Shown here piece after piece: positions 46,154 to 55,045 of a stretch of 64,000 nucleotides of DNA. The stretch is from positions 223,979-287,978 of the forward strand of contig NZ_JAQTXI010000002.1 in assembly GCF_028688855.1 (NCBI RefSeq), given 5' to 3'. The notes under the pieces were generated by a model. The model worked only from the letters and a program-made list of their open reading frames with translations. It did no database searches and was not told the DNA's origin. A program made the translations under genes and the position numbers. The stretch is from Neomegalonema sp. (lineage in GTDB: Bacteria > Pseudomonadota > Alphaproteobacteria > Rhodobacterales > Rhodobacteraceae). Position 1 is the first letter of the stretch, and the number at the start of each line of letters is the position of its first letter.

Positions 46154-47575
46154 ATGACCGCAATCATCGACTTTCTGAACAATATCTTCTGGGGCTACGT
46201 CCTGATCTACGGACTGATCGCCGTCGGAATCTATTTCACCATCCGCCTCCGTTTCCTGCAGGTCGTGCATTTCGGCGAGATGATCCGTTCGATCGCCGCC
46301 GCTCCCGCGACGGATCGACAGGGAATCTCGCCCTTTCAGGCGCTCTGCACCAGCCTCGCTTCGCGGGTGGGCACCGGCAACATCGCCGGAGTCGCCGTCG
46401 CGCTGGTGCTCGGCGGGCCGGGCGCCATCTTCTGGATGTGGGTCGTGGCCTTCGTCGGCATGGCGACGGCCTATTCGGAATCCACTCTGGCGCAGCTTTA
46501 CAAGGTCAAGGACGCCAGCGACGCCGACGCGGTCTATCGCGGCGGCCCGGCCTTCTACATCGCGCGCGGATTGGGCCTGCCCTGGCTGGGCGGAGTTTTC
46601 TCCGTCTGTCTGATCCTGTCTTTCGGCCTGGTCTTCAACGCGGTCCAGGCCAACTCCATCGCCGACGCCATGGAGGGCGCCTTCGGTCTGCCCAAGATCG
46701 CGACCGGAGTCGCCCTCGCCGCGCTGACGGCCGTCGTGATCTTCGGCGGCATCCGGCAGATCGCGTCGGTCGCCTCCTATGTCGTTCCGTTCATGGCGGC
46801 GCTTTATCTGCTGATGGCGATCATCGTCGTGATCATGAACATCGGCGAGGTGCCGGGCATGCTCTGGCACATCGTCGCGAACGCCTTCGGCCTTTCCGAA
46901 GCGGCGGGCGGCATCGCGGGAGGCGTCGCGGCGGCCATGCTGAACGGCGTCAAGCGCGGGCTGTTCTCCAACGAGGCGGGCATGGGCTCGGCGCCCAACA
47001 TCGCCGCCGCGGCCACGCCCAATCCGCATCATCCCTCGAGTCAGGGCTTCGTGCAGGCCTTCGGCGTCTTCATCGACACGATTCTGGTCTGCACCGCCAC
47101 GGCGCTGATGATCCTTCTCGCGGAGGTCTATGTTCCCGGAGGCGAGCTGACGGGCACGCAGCTGACGCAGGCGTCTCTGGCGGAGCATGTCGGGGCGATT
47201 GGTCCGATCTTCGTCGCGATCGCGATCTTCTTCTTCGCCTTCACCTCGATCATCGGGAATTACGCCTATTCCGAGATGGCGTTGTCCTTTCTCGGAGTCG
47301 GGACCAAGACCGGACTGATGGCGCTGCGGGGACTTGTGCTGATCATGGTGATCTGGGGAGCGCTTCAGGCGGTGGCGACGGTCTTCAACCTGGCCGACGC
47401 CTCCATGGGTCTGATGGCCACGATCAATCTGATCGCCATCCTTGCGCTTTCGGGAACGGTCGTGGCTCTGACGCGCAATTATTTCGAGCAGCGCAAGGCC
47501 GGAGTGGAGCCGAAATTCCACGCCGCCGAACATCCCGAGATCGCGAAAGGCGTCGATCGGGAGATCTGGAAATGA
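46154..47575 (+). CDS. Alanine/glycine:cation symporter (AGCS family)
   Basis: 473 residues with about eleven membrane segments. The AGCS signature SLASRVGTGNIAGVAVAL with GGPGAIFWMW follows immediately, then FSNEAGMGSAPNIAAAA, which is highly conserved in Na+- or H+-coupled alanine/glycine importers (DagA/AlsT). It probably imports alanine, glycine or a similar amino acid into the cytoplasm. It ends 25 bp before a degraded region and has no partner gene. Confidence 0.9.
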   Translation: MTAIIDFLNNIFWGYVLIYGLIAVGIYFTIRLRFLQVVHFGEMIRSIAAAPATDRQGISPFQALCTSLASRVGTGNIAGVAVALVLGGPGAIFWMWVVAFVGMATAYSESTLAQLYKVKDASDADAVYRGGPAFYIARGLGLPWLGGVFSVCLILSFGLVFNAVQANSIADAMEGAFGLPKIATGVALAALTAVVIFGGIRQIASVASYVVPFMAALYLLMAIIVVIMNIGEVPGMLWHIVANAFGLSEAAGGIAGGVAAAMLNGVKRGLFSNEAGMGSAPNIAAAATPNPHHPSSQGFVQAFGVFIDTILVCTATALMILLAEVYVPGGELTGTQLTQASLAEHVGAIGPIFVAIAIFFFAFTSIIGNYAYSEMALSFLGVGTKTGLMALRGLVLIMVIWGALQAVATVFNLADASMGLMATINLIAILALSGTVVALTRNYFEQRKAGVEPKFHAAEHPEIAKGVDREIWK

Positions 47576-48294
47576 ACGCCTGACTGCGATCTGACAGGCG
47601 CGAGTCTTCATCAGCCTTGGCGCTCCTCCGCTTTGTGAAGCGCCTTGGCGACCTGCCCCTCATCCCTTCCGCCGAGAAGAGGGGAACGATGGATGAGCAG
47701 CAGGCCGGGTCCGATCGTTTCCTGGCGCGCAGATGGAGGCCCCGCATTGCAGGGACCGCACAAGCGCTCGATCAAGACATAGTCGATGCAGAAGTCCGCC
47801 TGCAGCCTGGGCATCCTGAATGGATCACACCCACGAGGCCCATCGGCATTCCGCCCCCGACATGCAACTCCCAGAGGAAGTTCATCAGAGACCAGAAGCG
47901 CTCGCCGGTTGCCCGCTCGAACGGGGAAATTCTCCGGTCTCCAATCGTGCTGAAGCGCTCATGCTCGAGAATTCCCTTCTCGACGCTCTCCCCCTACATG
48001 CGCGCGCCCTGCGTCAAGAGCCAAGGGCGGAATTCATGACCTCATGACGCTTCGGGCCCAGAAAGGGAGACCAATCTTGCGCCATGGATCCCGTCCAAAC
48101 CGCCTCGCCATGACGATTCATAGCCTGGAAATATGCGCTCTGGTCCAACCCTGGACGCAGAACGCAGGTGCAGGGCGCAGCCAGAAAACCAAATCGGATC
48201 AATCGATCTCAATGACCCGGAAGTTGTTCCGCTTCAGAAATCTGCTCCTCACATGCTCCGGATGATGGGGTGAAAGGCTGTTTGGGAGGCAGGA
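47576..48294. other. Non-coding/degenerate stretch after the AGCS gene
   Basis: About 720 bases with lower GC than the neighbourhood and several interrupted frames. I recognise no intact gene. Given the adjacent IS and TPR remnants it is probably old gene debris. Confidence 0.5.
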
Positions 48295-48621
48295 TCAAGG
48301 GGGTGCGGGAGGCGCGTCGGTCTGCATGAGGCTTCGGCGCGAAATTTCGGCGTAAGCCTCAGCCGCCTCGAAGACCTCCAGCGCGCTCGACTTATGGCTC
48401 CGCGCCTTCTGGAGCAGCCCTATGCTTTCCCTCCGCCAAGCATTTTTCCGGAGAGCGCTCCTAAGGTTGTTCTGCGTATGCGCCCAGTTTCCGGGAACGC
48501 GATCGCAGGTGAATTTCTGCAGGACGGCGCGATAGGCATCCACAGCTTCCTCCAGACGCTCCGTTTCGCCCTCGTGCTCCCCAAGGCGAGCAAATCCGCT
48601 TCCGAGGCGCATCTGCATCAA
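48295..48621 (-). pseudogene. Remnant of a TPR-repeat protein
   Basis: About 108 residues with the repeat pattern LGEHEGETERLEEAVDAYRAVLQKF, NWAHTQNNLRSALRK, typical of the large CHAT/TPR proteins with degenerate NLG-type repeats (RVPxxWAxTQNNLGxAL). Intact relatives have many such repeats; here only one and a half remain, so it is a fragment. The open frame starts inside a repeat. Confidence 0.65.
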
Positions 48622-48788
48622 CGCTCAGTCGAGAGGAAAGCGCTTGCGGGGCGCGAGCACCAACGCCCGGTCGGAAGGAGCGATCCCGCCTCCAGAGATT
48701 CATTGCGCCCGAACTGCTCGCCACCCTATGCTCTGTTATCATTTATATTTGTTATGCTGTGGCTTTCCTCGAATTTTGAGGGCGATGG

Positions 48789-49328
48789 ATGGTTACGGAT
48801 GAACACAGGGAGGTTCTTGAGCCTCTGATCCAAGCCTGCCGTCCGCATACGAGGCGCCTGAACCCTCACCTGCGCCGGACGATCTCCCAGGCGTCACGCG
48901 AAGGGGAGAAATGGCGCTCCATCCCTGTGGAGCTTGGGCCTCGGTGGATGGCGGGGCAGACCTTCATCCGCTGGTCGCGGCCTGGGGTCTGAGAGAAGCT
49001 TCTGGCGCTGGTTCAGAAGCGGCGGGGCGTGGAGTTGGGCATGTCCTCTGGATGGGACCAGTCTTCGCGTTCACTCCAAAGCCGCTGGAGCGAGGGAAAG
49101 GGGGGATCAGGAGCGGAGCGAGGTCACCGGCAAGCGCCTGACCGCTCTTGTGGAGGCTATGGGACCAAGGCTTGCGTGATCGCCGACGCCGCTCGGCGCT
49201 ATAGCAGCCATGAATTTCGACAGCAGATCCGCGACCTCGGAGCCGCCCCAGCCATTCCCACACGCAGCAATGAGGCTCCCGCCGCCTGTCCGGACTGGAC
49301 CTCTCTCAACCGCAACAGGGGCGTGGAG
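48789..49328 (+). pseudogene. IS5-family transposase remnant, frameshifted and internally deleted
   Basis: MVTDEHREVLEPLIQACRPH starts at 48789 and continues to RWMAGQTFIRWSRPGV, matching the N-terminus of IS5-family transposases. The following text is spread over other frames: KAAGARERGDQ at about 49080, then SCGGYGTKACVIADAARRY and FRQQIRDLGAAPAIPTRSNEAPAACPDW from about 49146 to 49310. A segment between IADAARR and SSHEFRQ is missing. No functional transposase can be made. Confidence 0.75.
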
Positions 49329-49368
49329 TGTTCTGCGTTTGACCGGCGAGCTGGCTCTGTGTTTTTGT

Positions 49369-50173
49369 CTTTGAAGAAGTCCCTCGGGGAGCGCATCTTG
49401 AGGGCGGAATGGGGATGGATCTCGTTGTCATCCTCGATCCATCCGGGAATTTGGCCGAGCGCCGTTCTGGCGTCCGGCATCGGATTCACCCGCAGATCAT
49501 CCCGCTTGAAGGTCTTCACGAAGGCCTCGGTCCTGCCGTTGGACTGCGGGCTCCTGACCGGCGTGAGCAGGGAATGAGGTTCAGGGTCGCGGCGAAGGCC
49601 TGAGGCTCTCCGGCGACATGATGGCTTCCATCATCGGAGAGATGCTCGACGGGCTTTGGGGCTCTGAGCGCCCCGAAACGGCCTCCCGCATGAGGTCCCG
49701 AAGATCCGAACCGCTGATCCCCGAGCTGCCGAGGGCGGTGAAGGCGATGGCCTCCCGATCGAAGGCGTCGATGACGAAGGCCATGCGGATGACTTCGCCG
49801 TTCCAGCAGGCGAACTCCAGAGCATCCGAACACCAGCGCAGGTTCGAGCCCCCGACCATGACCTCGCCGTCATGGAGGCGTGCCTTGGACGCCGAACCCT
49901 GCAGGGCTCCAGAAGCAGCCGGTCCTGCTCCATGATCCGGGTGACCCGCTTGCGCTTGACGAGGGGGCGTCCCTGCCGGGTCAACTCCCTGCTCAGCAAG
50001 GCCGCCATGCGCTGACCGCCACAGGTCGGGCGCTCGTCGATCAGGCGGCGGATCAACGGAGCCGTCTCTTCGTCTTGCGCTTCCCGACAGGGGCCGCGGA
50101 TTTTGCGAGGCGCGCCGCTTCTTTGCGCCAGATTCGATCGGGCCACGCCCAGCGCCGCGGCCACTCGCGTCAT
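49369..50173 (-). pseudogene. IS3-family (IS2-like) transposase OrfB remnant with at least two frameshifts
   Basis: Reading leftward: AAALGVARSNLAQRSGAPRK and TCGGQRMAALLSRELTRQGRPLV from 50173, then in a second frame HDGEVMVGGSNLRWCSDALEFACWNGEVIRMAF and GISGSDLRDLMREAV, then in a third frame LSDDGSHHVAGEPQAFAATLNLIPC, and finally VKTFKRDDLRVNPMPDARTAL and DNEIHPHSALKMRSPRD near 49519-49369. These are successive parts of IS2-type OrfB (rve integrase core). OrfA and clear terminal repeats are not seen. Confidence 0.8.
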
Positions 50174-50469
50174 CAGGAAACGCCAATTTTATTGCGACTT
50201 GACACTTCTCCGATGAGGGGCGGGGATCCGCTTGGCGAGCTTTGCAGAGGCCGCGCCTGAAGGGGCGCGCCGAGGCGACAAGTCAGGATCGCGCGCTTCC
50301 GCAGGGAGGGGCGCGACCTTGCTTCCGGGGCCGAGCGCAAATCCTGTCTGATCATGATCTTGTCGATCAGCGGCGCAATGTTTCTTGCAGCCTCGCCGAT
50401 GCTGGAAATCGCCTCTTGAAAGTCGAACCGACCACTCCCCTCGCCTTCAGGATTGGAGGTCGACGTCAA
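50173..50469 (-). CDS. Possible small ORF coupled to the WYL gene, 3' end probably truncated by IS insertion
   Basis: A TTG start at 50469 overlaps the TGA of the WYL gene (TTGA), giving a 98-residue frame. The first ~45 residues (FDFQEAISSIGEAARNIAPLIDK) look like a real helical protein; the rest, from ~RKRAILTCRL onward, looks like chance sequence adjoining the IS remnant. I read it as a gene whose 3' part was lost, or as a chance frame. Confidence 0.3.
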   Translation of the reverse strand: MTSTSNPEGEGSGRFDFQEAISSIGEAARNIAPLIDKIMIRQDLRSAPEARSRPSLRKRAILTCRLGAPLQARPLQSSPSGSPPLIGEVSSRNKIGVS

Positions 50470-51305
50470 TTGGGAACGGGCCGCCAGATTTCGTAAAGGA
50501 CATCGCCGAAGGCTCTATGTCTCAAGGATCTCTGCACATAGATTCTCAGGGCCTTGCGAACATTCTGGATCCTCTTGATCCTGAAATCGCCGCTCGCCCT
50601 GGCGCCTTCATGCTCGACCGCAAGCACGCCGAGGATCTCTTTCGGAAGATCGTCGTTCAGGCGAAACACAAGCGTCTCGCGAGCATGCCAATCGGCGTCG
50701 CCCGCATCCGGGACGTAATCCGTGACAGAGCTCTCGTGGATCAGGCGTCTCACGCGCGAGGGCACAAGATCTATATATTGGCGGAAAGGGTCGGGATAGG
50801 GCGTCGAAGGGCGATAGATCGTTGACGCATAGCCGCGAAAATGGATTCGGCCTCCGTCCCGCACCAGGGCGTGCGGACTGAAATCACACTCCATGAGGCC
50901 GGATTTCGCCGCGTAATCCAGGCGCACAGCACGTCTGCCGACACAGGCGGCGTAGAGGCGCTGGAACACGTCGGGATCCGGCTCGCTGAAGCCGAAGGCG
51001 GAAACCTCCTCCAGAGGAGGCCCGAAGCGGGGCTTTTCGCCCGAGGATTCCGCCAGGCGACGCTCGCCGCGGATCACGTCCAGCAAGGCCGAGGCCGAAG
51101 TCGGCGCGAATTTCAATCCCTCCGCCGTGTCGGCGAAGGTCTTGCCCCGTCCCCCGCGCATCAGGGCGCCGGGATGCTGCTCCTCATAATCCTTGATGAT
51201 GGTCCGTTGCACCTGACTGCGCGTCTTGCCCAGAAGGGCCGCCAGTCGCCCGGCGCTCAGGCGACCCTCCCAGTAAGCCAGATATTCGATCGCAAAATAA
51301 TCCAT
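50466..51305 (-). CDS. WYL-domain transcriptional regulator divergent from the cas operon
   Basis: 279 residues. The N-terminal ~80 residues form a winged helix (YLAYWEGRLSAGRLAALLGKTRSQVQRTIIKDYEEQH). The C-terminal half is a WYL-type domain (CVGRRAVRLDYAAKSG, DFSPHALVRDGGRIHFRGYAS) plus a WCX-like end. Proteins like this (BrxR/CapW type) repress defence operons and respond to nucleic acid or nucleotide signals; a WYL protein, Sll7009, is reported to repress a subtype I-D array in Synechocystis. Its gene is divergent from cas6, with a perfect inverted repeat in the shared 112-bp region, so I infer that it controls the cas operon and itself. Confidence 0.8.
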   Translation of the reverse strand: MDYFAIEYLAYWEGRLSAGRLAALLGKTRSQVQRTIIKDYEEQHPGALMRGGRGKTFADTAEGLKFAPTSASALLDVIRGERRLAESSGEKPRFGPPLEEVSAFGFSEPDPDVFQRLYAACVGRRAVRLDYAAKSGLMECDFSPHALVRDGGRIHFRGYASTIYRPSTPYPDPFRQYIDLVPSRVRRLIHESSVTDYVPDAGDADWHARETLVFRLNDDLPKEILGVLAVEHEGARASGDFRIKRIQNVRKALRIYVQRSLRHRAFGDVLYEIWRPVPN

Positions 51306-51383
51306 CCTAAAATTCTATTTCATGTTCTTTTTCGACACAACTCGATACCGCTTTACATGATTGACCTCCGCGCGTTTTCAACA

Positions 51384-51400
51384 TCTGATCAGCCATCAGA
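51384..51400. promoter_or_regulatory. Inverted repeat, candidate WYL operator
   Basis: TCTGAT-CAGCC-ATCAGA is a perfect 6-bp inverted repeat with a 5-base spacer, 17 bases upstream of the cas6 ATG (51418). Its placement between the divergent WYL and cas6 genes, close to the cas6 ribosome-binding site GGAGG, fits an operator. Binding is inferred only. Confidence 0.5.
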
Positions 51401-51417
51401 CGCGCTCGGAGGTTGCA

Positions 51418-52128
51418 ATGAGAATCAGAATTGATTTCAAGGGATGTGTTCAGCATGTCTCCTATGTCGACAGCATGAACGCGGCTCTCGTGGCTGGCCT
51501 CACCGAGGCCGGCCTGACCTCCGAACAGGTCGTCGGCGAGCAGGCCTACCCCTGGACCTTCGGCATGGAGGCCTTTTCGGCTCCGGGCCGCAAGCGTCGC
51601 GTGCGCTCCGTCGTGGTTTCTTCGCCGCATCCGGCCTTCGCCGAGGTTCTGCCCCGGCTGGACGCCGCCAAGGTGAAGGTCAGATCCTGCAACGGCGACG
51701 TGATCGACGGCGCCGAAGCCCGCATCCTGCCATGCGACGATCTCGCTCCGGGCGCCGATGAAATCATGATCGGCTTCATCAGTCCCTTCATCCTGCCCGC
51801 CGCCAAGGAAGGGAAGAGCAAGACCCGCTTTCATGAGGAATTGCCCGTCGAGGAGGCTCCGGCCGCGCTCAAGGCCGGTCTCGACCGCAGAGCCGGGCGG
51901 GAGCTTGCCCTCGAGATCGTCATCGACCCTCTCACGGCGCGCACCGACGGCCGCAAGAAGCATCTGATCCATATTCGCCGTTTTCCGAACGGACGCAGCA
52001 TGATCCTGCCGGGCTTCGCCGCGCCCATGACCCTTCGGGGCGCGCCCGAGGACGTCCGTTTCGCCTATCTGGCGGGCTTCGGCGCCAAGACCCGAGCGGG
52101 CAACGGCTGCCCCGCGCTGATGTCGTGA
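51418..52128 (+). CDS. cas6: Cas6 pre-crRNA endoribonuclease
   Basis: 236 residues from ATG 51418, with GGAGG 6 bases upstream; an open frame extends upstream but the ribosome-binding site decides. It would cut the long CRISPR transcript within each repeat to make crRNAs. The protein has two ferredoxin-like halves and ends with the Gly-rich loop YLAGFGAKTRAGNGCPALM, characteristic of Cas6. A His near the N-terminus (QHVSY, residue 13) is a candidate catalytic residue. It is first in the cas operon, 7 bases before cas10d. The repeat's short stem (ACCCC/GGGGT) is the likely substrate structure. Confidence 0.8.
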   Translation: MRIRIDFKGCVQHVSYVDSMNAALVAGLTEAGLTSEQVVGEQAYPWTFGMEAFSAPGRKRRVRSVVVSSPHPAFAEVLPRLDAAKVKVRSCNGDVIDGAEARILPCDDLAPGADEIMIGFISPFILPAAKEGKSKTRFHEELPVEEAPAALKAGLDRRAGRELALEIVIDPLTARTDGRKKHLIHIRRFPNGRSMILPGFAAPMTLRGAPEDVRFAYLAGFGAKTRAGNGCPALMS

Positions 52129-52135
52129 GGCCGCC

Positions 52136-55045
52136 ATGCTGACGCATTCCCGAGACCTTTTCGATTCCTTCATGGACATCGTCGTCCGCAACGGAGCCTT
52201 CAGCTCGGCCGAACGCGATTTCCAGCAGGGCCCCCTCTCCGAGAAGGCCGCCAGGGAAGTGGCCTCCGGCAAGCGGATCGACCCCCGGACTCCCTGGCTT
52301 TGCCGCATCTCCGGCAAGGGCGGTCATGTGGAGGGCGAGGCTTTTGAAAAGCGCAAGCTCTTCCGCAACGTCAGTCTGCTTGATCATCTCGTTTCGGTCG
52401 CGCGCGGAGCGGCGGTCTTCGCGGAGCTGGATCTGCGCGCCGCTGGTGTGCCGGAAGACCAGATCCGCAGGCGCGTCGCCCGCCAGATCGCGGTCGGCTT
52501 CCTCCATGACGCCGACAAGATGCTGAACAAAAGCCGGATCGATCAGTTGACGGTTCAGGATGTGGCGGAGCTGGCGACGCGTTATCGCGTCGACGCCTTC
52601 CTGAAGGAAGCCGGGGTCGAGCTTCGCCCGGAGGATCTTCTCTCGATGATCCATGCGGTGGAGGTCAGCCGCAGCAATCTGACCGCGCCGGGCATGAGCC
52701 TGCTCTCCAACGAGGAGCAGAAGGATTGCCTCTATGCGCGCCTGGCGGACCGCATGGAGAGCAAATTCCTCAAAAGCCCGAATGGCGTGAGGGACATGCT
52801 GGAGGAATGGACCTCCTTCGAGGGCCTGCGCGCGAAATCAGCTTGGGGCGGCTGGCGGGTGGTCCATCTGCGCTCGGCCCATACGCCTTTCCTGCTGAAC
52901 CAGCTCCAGCGCGGATTGTCCGCAGCCGTTCAGGAGCTGGCGGGCATGCCTCCGCTCCTCGAGATCCATCATGACGGCGAATTGCTCGCCCTGATCCCTG
53001 AGGCCTTCGCCGAAGCCGCCATGGAGCAGGGAATCTCCCGGGCGACGGGGCGTCTGCGGCTCAAGATGCGCGTGATGACCAATCCGCGCGGCACGCGCAA
53101 CATCCTCGACGGCGGCGCAGGGGTTCAGGATCTGCTGGAGGTGCTGCGTCTCAATCCGGATGAGGCCTCGAAGGCGCTGTTCGTCCATGTGGATCTCCTC
53201 ACCGGCCCGGATTCCCTGCGCGATCCCATCGACGAACTGTTGATCCCGCTCGGCCTGCCGACGAATTACGCCGGTCTGGAGAAATTCGCCGGCAAGCATT
53301 ATCAGCCCTGGCCGACGCGCGGCGGTTCTCTGGATGAGCAGGAGGTCAAGCGTCGCGGTCACGCCGCGGCTCTGGCCGTCGGCCTCGGCTGCGAGGAGCC
53401 TGCGGAGAAACGCCTCGCCGAACGCACGCCGGACTCCGCCCGCCGCGAATCCGAACTTCTCGCCCTGCTGGAGACCGAAGGCCATGCCCCGCCCGAATGG
53501 CTGAGCGCGCTGGAGCATAGGCTCAGCCGTCAGACTTTGCTCGCGGGCTGGGCGGCGGGTCTCGCCGGAGAGGATGAAGGACTTTCGGACAGGATCTTTG
53601 CAGAAGACGGCCTCCTGAATCTCTGGCTCCGCGGCGACGGAGCCGAAAGGGCCGGACTTCTGGAGAAGATCGGCGATCCCGGCGCGGCCCTCGCCGGGGC
53701 CGCGACGACCTGGTTGCGCGCCGCCATGACCCGCCGCTTCCTCTCGGCGGATGAGAACGCCCCCGGCCGCTGCCATTTCACCAATACGCCGGTCGGCCTC
53801 GACGCCGAGATCGACGCCAGATCCGGCCTCGACGGGCTGAAGGTCAGCGCCTTCTCGGGCCGCGAGGGGCGTCCGGAGTTCTTCGACCGGACGAAATCCC
53901 AGACTCTGGTTTCGGCGCCCGCCGCCGCCGAGCATCGTCTGCGCTCGCTGCTGGGCGAAGGGCGCGGCGGGGGCGACGTCCCGGCCTATGTCTCCACGCC
54001 GACGATGATGGGGCTCTTCGCCAGCCTCAACATGGAGGCCGATCAGGATTTCCTCCAGATCGATCATTACGACCTCGCGCGGCTGGAGCCCAAACCCGGC
54101 AAGGAGGTCTATCCCGAGACCCAGACTTACGGCCAGAGGGTGATGTTCGCCCGCCATGTCTCCATTCCGCCCAGGACGGCGGACGCCCTCAAGCTGGCGC
54201 GGATGATGATGCAGGCGGCCTTGCGTCTGGGGCGCCCGGTGCATGTCTTCAAGGGCCTGCCCACGCCGAACAACGCCTATGTCCATTTCGACTTCCTGCC
54301 CGGCGCGATCGAGCGGGGGATGGGCGGCGCCTCGCTGCGTCTGGAGCAGATTCCCGACGCCCTGCGCCTGCTCGGCCTGATCGAAGAGATGGCCGACGCC
54401 CCCAATCTCGGACTTGAACTCGCCTTGCGCTTCGCCGATCCGGCCACCCGTTTCGCCGCGGCCTGCGAGGCGCTCGCCGCCCTCAACCGCATGCCGGAGG
54501 ACAAGCTCAAGATGAGCCCCCTCCCGCAACCCCTGAGACATTTCGTGAGGAGCCCCGACATCCCCATGACCCAAAGCGACGAACTTCTGATCGACTACGC
54601 CCGGTCGATGACCCGGATCCAGACCGCCCCCAAACGGGACGCCAGCAATTCCGAACGGAGCCTCGGGCTGCGGATCGCTCTGGAGGCCATCGACGAATGC
54701 GCCGACATCGGCCAGACCGGGTCGGAGAGCCTCAAGGCCGGAATCGCCGGAAAGCTGGAGGAGGAGTTCGAACGCTCCTCGCGGCTGGCCTGGAGAGGCA
54801 AGGAGAGAGGCCTCGCCTTCCCGCGCAAGGCCGCCATGGAGACGGCGACGCTCTTCGTCGAGCGCCTCTGGCCCGAGGTGTTCAAGAACCGCCAGCCCGC
54901 CGCCAAGGCCCGGCGCATCTCTCTGGCGATCTATCAGGTCGCCTTCGACAACGAATCCTATCGTCCGCGCGCCAGACCCCTCGACGAGGAGGCCCAGGAG
55001 GCCGCCGCGAGCGACGACCGGAAAACCCCTGCGGAGCACAACTGA
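52136..55045 (+). CDS. cas10d: Cas10d (Csc3), type I-D large subunit with HD nuclease
   Basis: 969 residues. In type I-D the HD nuclease sits on Cas10d, not on Cas3. Here the HD signals are LLDHLVSVARGAAVF (His 84), GFLHDADKM (His-Asp 124-125), SMIHAVEVSRS and YARLADRME. The rest matches Cas10-like palm regions only loosely. Where many Cas10 proteins have a zinc ribbon I see only a lone Cys (RCHFTNTPV, about residue 547), so the ribbon may be lost. It overlaps csc2 by one base (TGATG). It forms the crRNA-guided effector with Csc2, Csc1 and Cas6 and probably cleaves target DNA strands. Confidence 0.82.
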   Translation: MLTHSRDLFDSFMDIVVRNGAFSSAERDFQQGPLSEKAAREVASGKRIDPRTPWLCRISGKGGHVEGEAFEKRKLFRNVSLLDHLVSVARGAAVFAELDLRAAGVPEDQIRRRVARQIAVGFLHDADKMLNKSRIDQLTVQDVAELATRYRVDAFLKEAGVELRPEDLLSMIHAVEVSRSNLTAPGMSLLSNEEQKDCLYARLADRMESKFLKSPNGVRDMLEEWTSFEGLRAKSAWGGWRVVHLRSAHTPFLLNQLQRGLSAAVQELAGMPPLLEIHHDGELLALIPEAFAEAAMEQGISRATGRLRLKMRVMTNPRGTRNILDGGAGVQDLLEVLRLNPDEASKALFVHVDLLTGPDSLRDPIDELLIPLGLPTNYAGLEKFAGKHYQPWPTRGGSLDEQEVKRRGHAAALAVGLGCEEPAEKRLAERTPDSARRESELLALLETEGHAPPEWLSALEHRLSRQTLLAGWAAGLAGEDEGLSDRIFAEDGLLNLWLRGDGAERAGLLEKIGDPGAALAGAATTWLRAAMTRRFLSADENAPGRCHFTNTPVGLDAEIDARSGLDGLKVSAFSGREGRPEFFDRTKSQTLVSAPAAAEHRLRSLLGEGRGGGDVPAYVSTPTMMGLFASLNMEADQDFLQIDHYDLARLEPKPGKEVYPETQTYGQRVMFARHVSIPPRTADALKLARMMMQAALRLGRPVHVFKGLPTPNNAYVHFDFLPGAIERGMGGASLRLEQIPDALRLLGLIEEMADAPNLGLELALRFADPATRFAAACEALAALNRMPEDKLKMSPLPQPLRHFVRSPDIPMTQSDELLIDYARSMTRIQTAPKRDASNSERSLGLRIALEAIDECADIGQTGSESLKAGIAGKLEEEFERSSRLAWRGKERGLAFPRKAAMETATLFVERLWPEVFKNRQPAAKARRISLAIYQVAFDNESYRPRARPLDEEAQEAAASDDRKTPAEHN

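Noticed and set aside
48461..48742. Minus-strand frame overlapping the TPR remnant
   Set aside because: It is a frame-shifted version of the same DNA with no recognisable product.
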